DNA from: an uncultured delta proteobacterium
GTDB lineage: Bacteria; Myxococcota_A; Polyangia; Polyangiales; Polyangiaceae
NCBI GenBank assembly: GCA_903906315.1
Contig: CAIVJW010000032.1
Location: 1 to 64,000 of the forward strand
Direction: 5' to 3'
Length of the DNA: 64,000 nucleotides
Part shown: positions 1-8,267 of the stretch, one piece after another
Layout of the letters: each line of letters opens with the position of its first letter
Numbering within the stretch: position 1 is the first letter of the stretch
Made by a program: the position numbers and the translations under genes
The notes under the pieces: generated by a model
The model's database searches: none
The model's input: only the letters and a program-made list of their open reading frames with translations
Told to the model about the DNA's origin: nothing

Positions 1-178
1 CCACGGCCGAGGCCGCGCCGACCGCGCCGATGGCCGGGAGGAGCGCCGCGACGATCGCGATCCGACGCGCGAACGACGCTCCCTCGTCCGTGCTCACGGT
101 GACGAGGATCGCGACGAGCGCCGCGGCGATCGCGACGGCGGCGGCGTTCCGCGCGAGGCGCGCGTCCCAGGCGATCAC
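1..178 (-). CDS. Membrane protein, N-terminal part (cut by window edge)
   Basis: This is the first 59 codons of a minus-strand gene that leaves the window at its left edge. The frame is open from the preceding stop codon at 239-241, and the only start codon available in it is GTG at 178-176. The visible residues form two hydrophobic Ala/Val/Ile/Leu stretches split by a short polar turn (STDEGASFARR), which looks like two membrane helices. Codons have G or C at nearly every third position, while the other frames are Arg-rich, so the frame is probably real. The family cannot be named from so little sequence. It lies directly downstream of the lipoprotein gene at 239-799 in the same direction. 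Confidence 0.5.
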   Translation of the reverse strand, partial: MIAWDARLARNAAAVAIAAALVAILVTVSTDEGASFARRIAIVAALLPAIGAVGAASAV

Positions 179-238
179 GCGGTCGGCGTAGCACGGCCGG
201 CGCGCGCCGGGCGATCCCCGGCCGCGCGAGCGTGACCG

Positions 239-799
239 CTACGGGGTCGCCGTGCGAGGCGCGGAGAACGTGTAGACCATCGAGCACGGCAGGGCCGCGA
301 AGATGGGCTGGACGTTCGGCGGAGCCGTCGACGCGACGAGGTCGTCGCAGAGCGATCCCGCCTGCATCAGGAACGAGTACGAGAGCTGCCCCGAGAACGA
401 GGTGACGTCGGCGTCCTTGCCCACGAGGGAACCCGAGGCTTTGTCGGCGCGCGCGACGACGCAGTCGGGGCCTGGCGCGGCCTCCGTGCGCATGTTCTGG
501 ACGACCTGCGACTCGACCGCGAACGCCTGCGTGTCGTCGGCGAGCGAGCCGCTGACCTGCGTCGCGCCGTTGTCCCAGAACAGCGTGCCCGCGGCGCGCG
601 CGAGCTTCACGTCGAACTCCCACACGGCGGGCGCGCCGAGCGCGCGGTCGCCGCAGGTGCCGGAGCTGAGCGTCGCGGTGAGGTGGAACGTGCCGAGCGC
701 CGTGCCGGGCTGCTTCGCGTCCTGACTTCCGAAGAGGTCGCCGCAGCCGGTCAGGAGGGGCAGCGCGAAAGCGAGTGGCACGAGTCGGGCCGCGAGCAT
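239..799 (-). CDS. Putative lipoprotein, 186 aa
   Basis: Function unknown. From the ATG at 799 the protein starts with a short basic stretch, a hydrophobic core and a lipobox (LLTGC), so it should be exported and lipidated on Cys. An in-frame start 12 codons upstream at 835 would put a Cys- and Arg-rich extension before the signal peptide and is less likely. The mature part is rich in Ala, Asp, Ser and Thr with scattered Cys, suggesting a small beta-rich domain. No family was recognised. It lies between an unknown minus-strand gene (908-1354) and the partial membrane protein at the left edge. Confidence 0.65.
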   Translation of the reverse strand: MLAARLVPLAFALPLLTGCGDLFGSQDAKQPGTALGTFHLTATLSSGTCGDRALGAPAVWEFDVKLARAAGTLFWDNGATQVSGSLADDTQAFAVESQVVQNMRTEAAPGPDCVVARADKASGSLVGKDADVTSFSGQLSYSFLMQAGSLCDDLVASTAPPNVQPIFAALPCSMVYTFSAPRTATP

Positions 800-907
800 C
801 GTCCGCCGGTAGCAGGGCGGGCCGGCGCGGGCCAAGAAAGCGGGGCGAGGAACGTCAGCAGCCGCCGCGGGCCCCGTGCGCAGCGCCGCGATCGCGCCAG
901 GGCGCGG

Positions 908-1354
908 CTACGGGCGAGGCCGCCCGAGCACGGCGTCGACGGCCTCCTTCGCGTGCACGCCGCTGCGCACGATCCCCGGCGCGCCGGGCTGCAGGGACGC
1001 TATCGACTCGACCAGGATCGACGTCTCGACCCCGTAGCCGTAGCTCGCGAGGGACGCGACGGCCGTCACGCGCTCGCCGTCCTCGAGGCGTCGGAGCGTG
1101 AGGCTGCGGCGCACGCAGCGCGTGTCCTCGGCCCAGCGCGAGAGCCAGGTCGCCGCGTCGGGGCTCGGCGCGACCAGCACGAGCTGCTGGGGGACGTCGG
1201 CCTGAGGGTCGGTGGCGGCCGCCACAGCGTCGCCGAAGCCGCGCACGTGCCGGCAGGTGAGCTCGACCTCGCTGCCATCGACCTCGATCACGAACCCGCC
1301 CGTGGCGCCCACGCGCGGCTCCGACTGATCGTCACCCGGCTCATCCGTCGACAT
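908..1354 (-). CDS. Hypothetical protein, 148 aa
   Basis: An unrecognised protein without a signal peptide or membrane helix, probably cytoplasmic. After about 17 acidic N-terminal residues it has alternating beta/alpha-like segments: a GGFVIEVDGSEVEL strand pair near residues 19-32 and a hydrophobic LVLVAPS strand near residue 58. Trp codons and strong third-position GC support coding. The ATG at 1354 is the only reasonable start. It is preceded by a 326-base gap and followed by the lipoprotein gene in the same orientation. No catalytic motif could be identified. Confidence 0.6.
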   Translation of the reverse strand: MSTDEPGDDQSEPRVGATGGFVIEVDGSEVELTCRHVRGFGDAVAAATDPQADVPQQLVLVAPSPDAATWLSRWAEDTRCVRRSLTLRRLEDGERVTAVASLASYGYGVETSILVESIASLQPGAPGIVRSGVHAKEAVDAVLGRPRP

Positions 1355-1680
1355 GGTGGGAGACTACACCACGGAGCCGAGCTTGACCTCGACCGCGTGA
1401 GCCGGGTCGCCCGAGCTCGCGCAGCATGCAGCGATCCGAACCGCTGGCGAGCGCGAGTCGACGGGACGATCCGCGCGAGACCATCGGGGCGGGATCGAGG
1501 CAGCCTCCCGCACCTCCGATCGCGCGCGATCGCCCGGTGCACGGCCGCGATCGCGGCTTCGGCGACGCCGCGCGGAAGGCGCGCGCGGCCCAGGTCGGGG
1601 TGATAAGGTGCGCGCGCGTGGGCCGTCGCGCGGCGCGATTCGAGCCGCGATCGGCGTGGCCCGCCCCCTCGTCGATCGAG
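1355..1680. other. Intergenic region, divergent promoters expected
   Basis: A 326-base gap between two divergently transcribed genes. A TAAGGT hexamer at 1602-1607 could be a -10 element for the membrane-protein gene starting at 1681, but no matching -35 is obvious. On the minus strand, about 1500-1610 shows codon-like third-position GC without a convincing start or family resemblance. Nothing else was seen. Confidence 0.4.
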
Positions 1681-3762
1681 ATGAACCCCGCACAGCTCCT
1701 CGGCCTCGGCCTCTCGATCCTGCTCTACGGAGCCGGCGTCCACTTCGCGGACCGCGCGCTCGCGCCACACCGGCGGGCGCGCAGCCTCTTGCGCTGGGTT
1801 GCGGTCGCGGTGCCGCTCGTGAGCGCGCTCGTCGTGATGCAGCGCTTCCTCGGCGGCCGCGCCTTCTTCGGCCTCAAGCTGCCCGCCGACTACGCGCGCC
1901 TCGTCGACTGGACGAAGTTCTTCCTCGCGGTCCTCGCGGCGATCGCCGTCTTCTACGAGTCGCACCGCGCGGGCGCTCGACGCCCCCTCGCCGAGCGGTG
2001 GAAGCGCTTCGTCGGCGTGTCGCTCGCGGTCGCGGCGATCTGCGCCTACTTCAACGGCTTCCCGTTCGCGAACAGGGCGTTCGGCTACCCCGCGTACTAC
2101 CACCGCTGGGACCAGTTCCATTACTACATGGGCGCGAAGTACTTCCGCGAGCTGGGGTACGACGGGCTCTATCGCTGCGGTGTCGTCGCCGAGGACGACC
2201 TCGGGACCGTGACCTCCGACGACCCGGCGCGGCCGGCGAAGGTGGACCTCTCGAAGGAGGTCCGCCATCCCGACAAGAAGATCAGGAACCTCGGCGGCGA
2301 CAACCTGCTCATGCCGGTCACGGCGATCCTCGATCACCCCGAGCAGTGCCGCGATCGCTTCGCGCCGGCGCGCTGGGAGGCGTTCAAGGAGGACATCAAG
2401 TTCTTCCGCCTGTCGTCGGACAAGACCTACTGGGAGGACATGCAGAAGGACCACGGATACAACCCGCCGCCGGTGTGGACCGTGGGCGGGTGGGTGTTCG
2501 GGTCGATGTACGCGGCGGGGCACGCGTTCATGCTGCCCGTGATCGGCAAGGTCCTCTGGCTGCAGGTGCTCGCGATGATCGACGTCGCCTACCTCGCGGC
2601 TATGTTCGCCGCGCTGTGGTGGGGCTTCGGCTGGCGCGTGTTCGCCGTCGGCGCGATCTTCTGGGGGACGCAGTCGTCGGCGCCGTTCTACTGGACGGGC
2701 GGCGCGTTCCTGCGGCAGGACTGGCTCTTCTTCCTCGTGCTGGCCGCGGCGGCCGTGCGCAAGCGCTACCCGCGCCTCGCGGGGGCGTCGATCGTGTACG
2801 CGGGCCTGCTGCGCATCTTCCCGGGGCTCGCCGTGATCGGCTGGCTGACGACCGCCGCGTTCCACGTGTGGCGGCACCGCGCCTCGCCGGGCGAGCGCCA
2901 TCGGCCCCTCGTCGCCGCGCTCGCCGCCGCGACCGCGCTCGCGGCCGTCGCCGTCTACTTCACGACCGGAAAGCTTGCGCACGTGGCCGCGTGCGCGATC
3001 GTCGTCGGCGCGGCGTGCGCGGGCTTCTACCGCTTCGTGGTGCCGCGCATGCACGTCGTGCATCAGAAGGTGCTCGTCGGCGGCATCGCCGCGGCGGCCG
3101 TGCTGGTGCCGACGAGCTGGGCGGTCGCCGGGACGGACTCGTACGAGCAGTTCTACGAGCACACGATCAAGGTCCACGACCACACGCCGCTGACCAACCA
3201 CATGGGCCTGCGCGTGCTGGTCGCGCAGAAGACCGCGTGCGTGGCGGATTTCCCCCCCGGCTGGTGCACCGGCGCGCAGTCGGGCCGCATGAAGTACACG
3301 AAGGACACGAAGCTCGTCGATCCGTTCGAGGTGTGGAAGCGGATGCGCGAGGATCGCTACGCGAAGTACCGCCTCGCCGCCTACGCGATCGCGGCGGCGT
3401 CGTTCGTGGCGTTCGCGGCGGCGCTGCGCAGGACGCGATCGCTCTGGATCGCGCAGTGCCTCGGGCAGATCTGGATCATCCTGCTGTCGCAGCTCACCTG
3501 CTACTACTACTCGTTCATGATCCTCACGGCCCCGCTCACCCGGGTGCAGCGATCGCTCGAGGCGCCGCTCTTCGGCCTCGCCGCGCTCAGCCAGATCATC
3601 TGGATCAACACGTACTGGAACGACGACAAGTACACGGCGCTGACGTTCGTCTCGCTGCTGTTCTGCTACGCGCTGATCGCGGTGTTCCTCCGACGGCGCG
3701 ACGTGGCCGGCTGGCTGGGACGCGCGCGGGCGGCGACGGGATCGAAGGAGGCCGCCTCGTGA
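1681..3762 (+). CDS. Large polytopic membrane protein, GT-C/GT87-like
   Basis: A 693-residue protein with roughly ten or more hydrophobic helices and long loops. The motif HRWDQFHYYMGAKYF (residues 141-155), with an acidic residue after an aromatic stretch in the first large loop, followed by a Tyr-rich GYDGLYRC segment, resembles polyprenyl-phosphate-dependent glycosyltransferases of the GT-C fold (DUF2029/GT87-like). Such enzymes move sugars from lipid carriers on the outer face of the inner membrane. The ATG at 1681 was chosen because the upstream 85 codons of the same open frame are Arg/Pro-rich and unlike a membrane protein. Its TGA overlaps the GTG start of the aminotransferase (GTGA), so the two are translationally coupled. 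The family call is an inference from the motif and topology. Confidence 0.6.
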   Translation: MNPAQLLGLGLSILLYGAGVHFADRALAPHRRARSLLRWVAVAVPLVSALVVMQRFLGGRAFFGLKLPADYARLVDWTKFFLAVLAAIAVFYESHRAGARRPLAERWKRFVGVSLAVAAICAYFNGFPFANRAFGYPAYYHRWDQFHYYMGAKYFRELGYDGLYRCGVVAEDDLGTVTSDDPARPAKVDLSKEVRHPDKKIRNLGGDNLLMPVTAILDHPEQCRDRFAPARWEAFKEDIKFFRLSSDKTYWEDMQKDHGYNPPPVWTVGGWVFGSMYAAGHAFMLPVIGKVLWLQVLAMIDVAYLAAMFAALWWGFGWRVFAVGAIFWGTQSSAPFYWTGGAFLRQDWLFFLVLAAAAVRKRYPRLAGASIVYAGLLRIFPGLAVIGWLTTAAFHVWRHRASPGERHRPLVAALAAATALAAVAVYFTTGKLAHVAACAIVVGAACAGFYRFVVPRMHVVHQKVLVGGIAAAAVLVPTSWAVAGTDSYEQFYEHTIKVHDHTPLTNHMGLRVLVAQKTACVADFPPGWCTGAQSGRMKYTKDTKLVDPFEVWKRMREDRYAKYRLAAYAIAAASFVAFAAALRRTRSLWIAQCLGQIWIILLSQLTCYYYSFMILTAPLTRVQRSLEAPLFGLAALSQIIWINTYWNDDKYTALTFVSLLFCYALIAVFLRRRDVAGWLGRARAATGSKEAAS

Positions 3763-5060
3763 CGACCAACCCGCCGAGCGGGCGCGACCGCGCGCCGAAC
3801 GAGGAGCGCGCGAGCGGCGCGTTCCGCAAGGTGCCGCGCACCGGCGTCATCTACGTGACCGGCGAGGCCGCGCGGCGCGGCTTCACCGGGTCGACCGAGC
3901 AGGGCGAGGACGGCTGGTGCAACCTCGGGCAGGGCCAGCCGGAGATCGGCGCGCTGCCTGGCGCCCCGCCGCGCTGCGAGGCCGTCACCATCGCGGGCGA
4001 CGACCAGGAGTACGCGCCGGTCGCGGGCCTGTGGGAGCTTCGCGAGGCGGTCGCCGACCTCTACAACCGCGCGTACCGGCGCGGGATGCCGTCGCGCTAC
4101 AGCGCCGAGAACGTCGCGATCTCGGGTGGCGGGCGCACGGCGCTCACGCGCGCGGCGGCGGCGCTCGGGCGCATCAACCTCGGGCATTTCCTCCCGGACT
4201 ACACGGCCTACGAGGAGCTGCTCGACGTCTTCCGCCTGTTCTCGCCCATCCCCATCCTGCTCGAGGGCGAGCGCGGCTACGCATTCTCGGTCGGCGACCT
4301 GCGGCGCGAGATCCAGGGCCGCGGCCTCGGCGCGATCCTGGCGTCCAACCCGTGCAACCCGACCGGCAAGCACGTGCGCGGCGAGGAGCTCGCGGCGTGG
4401 GTCGGCACGGCGCGCGAGCTCGACTGCACGATGCTCTTCGACGAGTTCTACTCGCACTACGTGTACGGCCTCGGCGGCCCCGCGCCGATGGAGAGCGCCG
4501 CCCGCTACGTCGAGGACGTCGACGAGGATCCGATCGTGATCTTCGACGGCCTGACGAAGAACTGGCGCTACCCCGGCTGGCGCGTGACGTGGACCGTGGG
4601 GCCTCGCGACGTCATCGACGCGGTCGCGAGCGCCGGCAGCTTCCTCGACGGCGGCGGGTCGAAGCCGATGCAGCGCGCGGCGGTCCCGCTGCTCGGCCTC
4701 GAGCACACGCGCGCCGAGACGGGCGCGATCCAGCGGGTGTTCTCGCACAAGCGCCAGGTCATGCTCGCGGGGCTCGAGAAGATCGGCGTGCAGATCGACG
4801 TGCCGCCGGAGGGGACGTTCTACGCGTGGGGGTCGGTCGCGGAGCTGCCGAGCGGGCTGTCGGACGGGATGAGCTTCTTCCGCGCGGCGCTCGAGCAGAA
4901 GGTGATCGTGGTGCCCGGCGAGTTCTTCGACGTGAACCCGGGCAAGCGCAGGGCGCACCGCGCGTCGCGGTTCAAGAGCCACGTGCGGTTCTCGTTCGGG
5001 CCGAGCGAAGAGGTGCTGGTGCGCGCGCTCGGGCGGCTGGAGAAGCTCGTCCGCGGCTAG
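3759..5060 (+). CDS. PLP-dependent aminotransferase, class I/II
   Basis: A 433-residue fold-type I aminotransferase. Visible motifs are GGRTALTRA (cofactor phosphate region), SNPCNPTGK with the Asn that contacts PLP, LFDEFYSHY with the Asp that pairs with the pyridine nitrogen, DGLTKNWRYPGWR with the Schiff-base Lys at residue 267, and a C-terminal SHVRFSF containing the carboxylate-binding Arg. The amino-acid substrate cannot be read from the sequence. The GTG start at 3759 has an AAGGAG ribosome-binding site at 3745-3750 and overlaps the stop of the membrane-protein gene, so the two are likely made together. That pairing suggests the aminotransferase makes an amino sugar or amino acid used by the membrane enzyme, which is inference. 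Confidence 0.9.
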   Translation: MTTNPPSGRDRAPNEERASGAFRKVPRTGVIYVTGEAARRGFTGSTEQGEDGWCNLGQGQPEIGALPGAPPRCEAVTIAGDDQEYAPVAGLWELREAVADLYNRAYRRGMPSRYSAENVAISGGGRTALTRAAAALGRINLGHFLPDYTAYEELLDVFRLFSPIPILLEGERGYAFSVGDLRREIQGRGLGAILASNPCNPTGKHVRGEELAAWVGTARELDCTMLFDEFYSHYVYGLGGPAPMESAARYVEDVDEDPIVIFDGLTKNWRYPGWRVTWTVGPRDVIDAVASAGSFLDGGGSKPMQRAAVPLLGLEHTRAETGAIQRVFSHKRQVMLAGLEKIGVQIDVPPEGTFYAWGSVAELPSGLSDGMSFFRAALEQKVIVVPGEFFDVNPGKRRAHRASRFKSHVRFSFGPSEEVLVRALGRLEKLVRG

Positions 5061-5072
5061 CGCGGCGCGGCG

Positions 5073-7232
5073 TCACCGGGCCGGCACGGGCGGGTCGAGC
5101 AGCGCCGCCACGCGGGCCACCAGGGCGTCCGCGGTGAACGGCTTCGGTAGCAGCGCCGACGGGGCCGTCGGCAGCGACCGCCGCGCGAGCTCCTCCGGGG
5201 CGTACCCGGAGCACACGAGCACCTCGGCGCGCGGGAAGAGCGCCCGGAAGCCCTCGATCAGCTTGGAGGTCGGCTCGCCCGCGAGCACGCCATCGGTGCA
5301 CAGCAGGTGCACGTCCGCGCGGAAGCGACGGGCGGCAGCGAGGGCCTGTTCGGTCCCGCTCGCCTCGATCACCGTGGCCCCCGCGGCCGCGAGCGCCATG
5401 CGCATCACCTGCCGCACGGGCTCCTCGTCCTCGACCAGGAGCACCACTCGGCCCCCGAGGGGCCGCCGCGGGTGCCGGGCAATGGCCTCGTCGGCCTCCG
5501 CGTCGGCGACCGGCAGCGCGACCGTGAACACGCTGCCCTCGCCCGGCGCGCTCTCGACCCGGATGAAGCCGCTCGCTTGCTCGACGGTGCGGTGCACGGT
5601 CGCGAGGCCGAGCCCCGTCCCCTTGCCGGGCGCCTTGGTGGTGAAGAACGGCTCGAAAAGGCGCGCGCGGGTGGCCTCGTCCATGCCGGCTCCCGTGTCG
5701 GCCACCCGCACGGCGAGGTAGCGCACGCCAGCGCTCCGCAGCGGCTCGGGCACGTCCGCCGCATCGACCAGCGAGGTCGAGAGCACGAGGGTGCCGCCGC
5801 CCGGCATGGCGTCCGCAGCGTTGACGGCCAAGTTCAGCACGATGCGCCCGAACGCGGCCTCGTCCACGAGCGCCGGCGGCAGCCCGGGCGTGGCGACGTG
5901 CTCGACGGCGATGTCCGCCGGGAGCAGGCGCCGGAGGGATCGCGTGAGCGCCGCCAGCGCGCCGTCGACGTCGACGCGACTCGCGACGGGGTCGGCGGTG
6001 CTGCCGAGGGCGAGGAGCTGCCGGGTCAGCTGGCAGGCCTGGTTGGCGGCCTGCTTGATCTCGCCGACCCCCTCGCGGACCACCGCGTCGTGCTGCTCGG
6101 AGAGCTCGTCGGCCCACATCAGGATGACGAGGAGCAGGTTGTTGAAGTCGTGCGCGACGCCCCCGGCCACGCGCGACATCGCCTCGAGGTGCTGCGAGGC
6201 GCGGACCGCCTCGAGGCTCGACCGGCGCTGCACCTCGGCCTCCGCGAGCTCCTTGGCCGCGCGCGCCTCGCGGAGCGACGCCGACGCCGCGCTCCGCCAC
6301 GCGGCCTCGAGCCTCTCGAGGATCCTCGAGAGCGCGACGACGACCAGCGCCGAGGCGAGCCCGAGGAGCAGAGCGGTGCGCACCCAGTTGCTGAAGCGAT
6401 CGGGCCGCGTGAAGCCCACGTCGACGATCGGACCGTGGCCGGTGCTGATCACAGCCCCGATCAGCAGCGTCACCGACAGCAGCCCCGCGAGCGTCAACAG
6501 CCCTCCGCGGCGCCCGAACAGGGCAGTCGCGAGCACGACCACCGCGACCATGACGACGAACGCCCCGGGCGCGAGGCCGACGAAGGGCAGCATCGCAGGC
6601 CCGGTCAGCGCCAGCGCGGCTAGACCGAGCCCCACCATGAGTCGGCGGGGCGCAAGCCAGCGAGCGGCCATCACGACGCCCCACGCGACCAGCATGGGGG
6701 CGATCGGCGACGCGAGCCTCGGGGGCGGTCGAGCGGCGGCGAACGCGGCAGTGATGATGGGCGCGCCGATGCAGACGCCGTCGAGGAGGCTGCGCACGAG
6801 CGACTCGCGCCAGGACTGGAGCTGCTCGCCGGGGGTCGGCTCGGCGCGCGACGGCCGCGCGGGCCCGTGCAACACGCGGTCGTCGGTCGCGACGCGCAGC
6901 TCCGCGAGCAGCGCGCGGACGCCGATGCCGCGACGCGCGGTCTCCGATCGCGCCCAGCCCATGAGCCTCCACAGGGTCACGAGGCTCATGCCGTCGGTGC
7001 CGAGCACGAGGGTCGATCCGCAGGCGCAATTGGCGAGCGACATGGTCCCGAGGGGCGCCCGGGGGAACCACTCGCCCTCCTCGACGTCGTACGAGATGGG
7101 GTCGCCGACGTGGCTGGTGTTCTCGAGGTACTCCCGCAGCGAGGCGTACCGACGACCGCACGCCGCGCAGTCCCGGGGGAACTGCCCTTCCAGGTGCGTC
7201 TGGAGAATGTCGACGACGTCCGTCTGGTTCAT
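5073..7232 (-). CDS. Hybrid sensor histidine kinase with N-terminal Cys-pair domain
   Basis: A 719-residue hybrid kinase. Residues 1-100 form a soluble domain with two Cys pairs (C22/C25 and C69/C71), possibly a zinc site. Several membrane helices follow at about 130-300, then a DHp domain with the phospho-acceptor in VAHDFNNLL (His361). The ATPase domain has the N-box (NLAVNAADA), G1 (VADTGAGMD), F-box (FEPFFTTK) and G2 (GKGTGLGLA). A C-terminal receiver runs from VVLLVEDEEP, with the likely phospho-Asp at 647 and Lys in LLPKPF. It should autophosphorylate and relay to its own receiver. No partner regulator is adjacent. It is convergent with the aminotransferase gene, 12 bases apart. The ligand is unknown. 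Confidence 0.92.
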   Translation of the reverse strand: MNQTDVVDILQTHLEGQFPRDCAACGRRYASLREYLENTSHVGDPISYDVEEGEWFPRAPLGTMSLANCACGSTLVLGTDGMSLVTLWRLMGWARSETARRGIGVRALLAELRVATDDRVLHGPARPSRAEPTPGEQLQSWRESLVRSLLDGVCIGAPIITAAFAAARPPPRLASPIAPMLVAWGVVMAARWLAPRRLMVGLGLAALALTGPAMLPFVGLAPGAFVVMVAVVVLATALFGRRGGLLTLAGLLSVTLLIGAVISTGHGPIVDVGFTRPDRFSNWVRTALLLGLASALVVVALSRILERLEAAWRSAASASLREARAAKELAEAEVQRRSSLEAVRASQHLEAMSRVAGGVAHDFNNLLLVILMWADELSEQHDAVVREGVGEIKQAANQACQLTRQLLALGSTADPVASRVDVDGALAALTRSLRRLLPADIAVEHVATPGLPPALVDEAAFGRIVLNLAVNAADAMPGGGTLVLSTSLVDAADVPEPLRSAGVRYLAVRVADTGAGMDEATRARLFEPFFTTKAPGKGTGLGLATVHRTVEQASGFIRVESAPGEGSVFTVALPVADAEADEAIARHPRRPLGGRVVLLVEDEEPVRQVMRMALAAAGATVIEASGTEQALAAARRFRADVHLLCTDGVLAGEPTSKLIEGFRALFPRAEVLVCSGYAPEELARRSLPTAPSALLPKPFTADALVARVAALLDPPVPAR

Positions 7233-7374
7233 GTGCGGTCGGAGCGCAGGGAGGCGCGGGCCCCGCCGCAGGGTACACCCTCGCCATCGGGAAGCTCCCT
7301 ACGCGAATGCCTGGGGCGACCCGTTCGGAATCGCCCCGCCCTGAGGCGCGCGGCGCGGGGCCGACCCTCGCCGC

Positions 7375-7608
7375 CTACTTCACCCACCTCCGCGCGAGCG
7401 GGACCCCGATCGCCTCGAACGGCGACAGGCGCACGCACCCGCCGATGGGATGGGTCCGAAAGCCGGACGCGCGGCCGTGGCGGAAGCGGGGGCGCGGTTG
7501 CGCGAGGAGCTCACCGTCGACGAGCTCGCCCTCGAGGTGATCGGGGAGCGCCGCGAGATCGGCCCGGAGATCGTCCTCGGACTTCGGCACGGAGGTGCTC
7601 GCGAGCAT
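7375..7608 (-). pseudogene. Remnant of a Uma2-family (DUF820) nuclease gene
   Basis: A 77-codon minus-strand frame starting at ATG 7608. Its first 40 residues (DDLRADLAALPDHLEGELVD, then GELLAQPRPRFRHGRAS) match the start of Uma2/DUF820 proteins, PD-(D/E)XK-like endonucleases common in cyanobacteria and myxobacteria. Its last 20 (VRLSPFEAIGVPLARRW) match their C-terminus. Whole family members are about 180-200 residues, so the central catalytic part is gone, apparently by one in-frame deletion near the ASGFRTHP junction. It is probably not functional. The family assignment is from memory of the motifs. It sits alone in the gap between the sensor kinase and the DUF2505 gene. Confidence 0.6.
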
Positions 7609-7702
7609 GCCCGAGCAGGGCGCGCGCGAGCCGGGGGCGACCGCTCGCGCGGTCCGAAGGCCGCCTCGACGCTCCGTCGGCCCTGGGCTATGCCGCCCGC
7701 AA

Positions 7703-8203
7703 ATGGCCAAGCTCAACCTGACCCACACCATTCGCTGCGACGTCGACACGTTCTGGAAGACGTTCTTCGACGCCGAGTACAACGACAAGCTCTACCTCGG
7801 GGCGCTCGCCTTCCCGGCGTTCAAGGTCACGAGCCAGACCGAGAACGACCGCGAGATCGTCCGCGTCTGCGAGGGCGAGCCGAAGATGGTCGTGCCGGCG
7901 CCGGTGGCGAAGCTGCTCGGGTCGAGCTTTCGCTACAAGGAAGAGGGCCGCTTCGACAAGGCCACCCGGGTGTGGACGTGGAAGATGACGCCCTCGACCA
8001 TGGCCGACAAGATCAAGAACGACGGCGTGCTCAAGGTCGAGGCCGCCGGCGAGGGCGCGTGCCGCCGCGTCGTCGAGATCATCCTCGAGGCCAAGATCTT
8101 CGGCGTCGGCGGGATGATCGAGAGCTCGAGCGAGAAGCAGCTGCGCGACGGCTGGGACGCGAGCGCCAAGTTCATGAACGAGGTCTGGTTCGCGAAGAAG
8201 TAG
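7703..8203 (+). CDS. DUF2505 family protein, 166 aa
   Basis: A small soluble protein whose whole length fits DUF2505, a family with an SRPBCC/START-like alpha-beta fold that may hold a hydrophobic ligand. It starts MAKLNLTHTIRCDVDTFW, typical of the fold's first strand and helix, and ends in the long C-terminal helix (LRDGWDASAKFMNEVWF). No catalytic residues are known for the family. The ATG at 7703 fits the family start; the longer open frame from 7595 adds an Arg-rich extension. A TATGCC hexamer at 7689-7694 could be a -10 element giving a very short leader. It converges with the TPR gene, separated by two hairpins. Confidence 0.85.
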   Translation: MAKLNLTHTIRCDVDTFWKTFFDAEYNDKLYLGALAFPAFKVTSQTENDREIVRVCEGEPKMVVPAPVAKLLGSSFRYKEEGRFDKATRVWTWKMTPSTMADKIKNDGVLKVEAAGEGACRRVVEIILEAKIFGVGGMIESSSEKQLRDGWDASAKFMNEVWFAKK

Positions 8204-8256
8204 CTCGACGCCAGCCGTCGAGAGCGCCCGAGGCCGGACGCAGGGCGCGTCCGGCC
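8204..8256. terminator. Two tandem hairpins between convergent genes
   Basis: Directly after the stop codon at 8201-8203 there is a 7-bp stem (CTCGACG 8204-8210, CGTCGAG 8216-8222, 5-base loop). A perfect 10-bp GC stem follows (GGCCGGACGC 8232-8241, GCGTCCGGCC 8247-8256, 5-base loop). There is no T-tract on either strand. The position between two converging genes suggests a two-way transcription barrier or RNA 3'-end protector. Confidence 0.55.
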
Positions 8257-8267
8257 GCGCGCCCGCG

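Noticed and set aside
1608-3758. Upstream 700 codons fused in frame to the aminotransferase
   Set aside because: This is a shadow of the membrane-protein gene. The true start is GTG 3759 with an AAGGAG site and a 4-base overlap.
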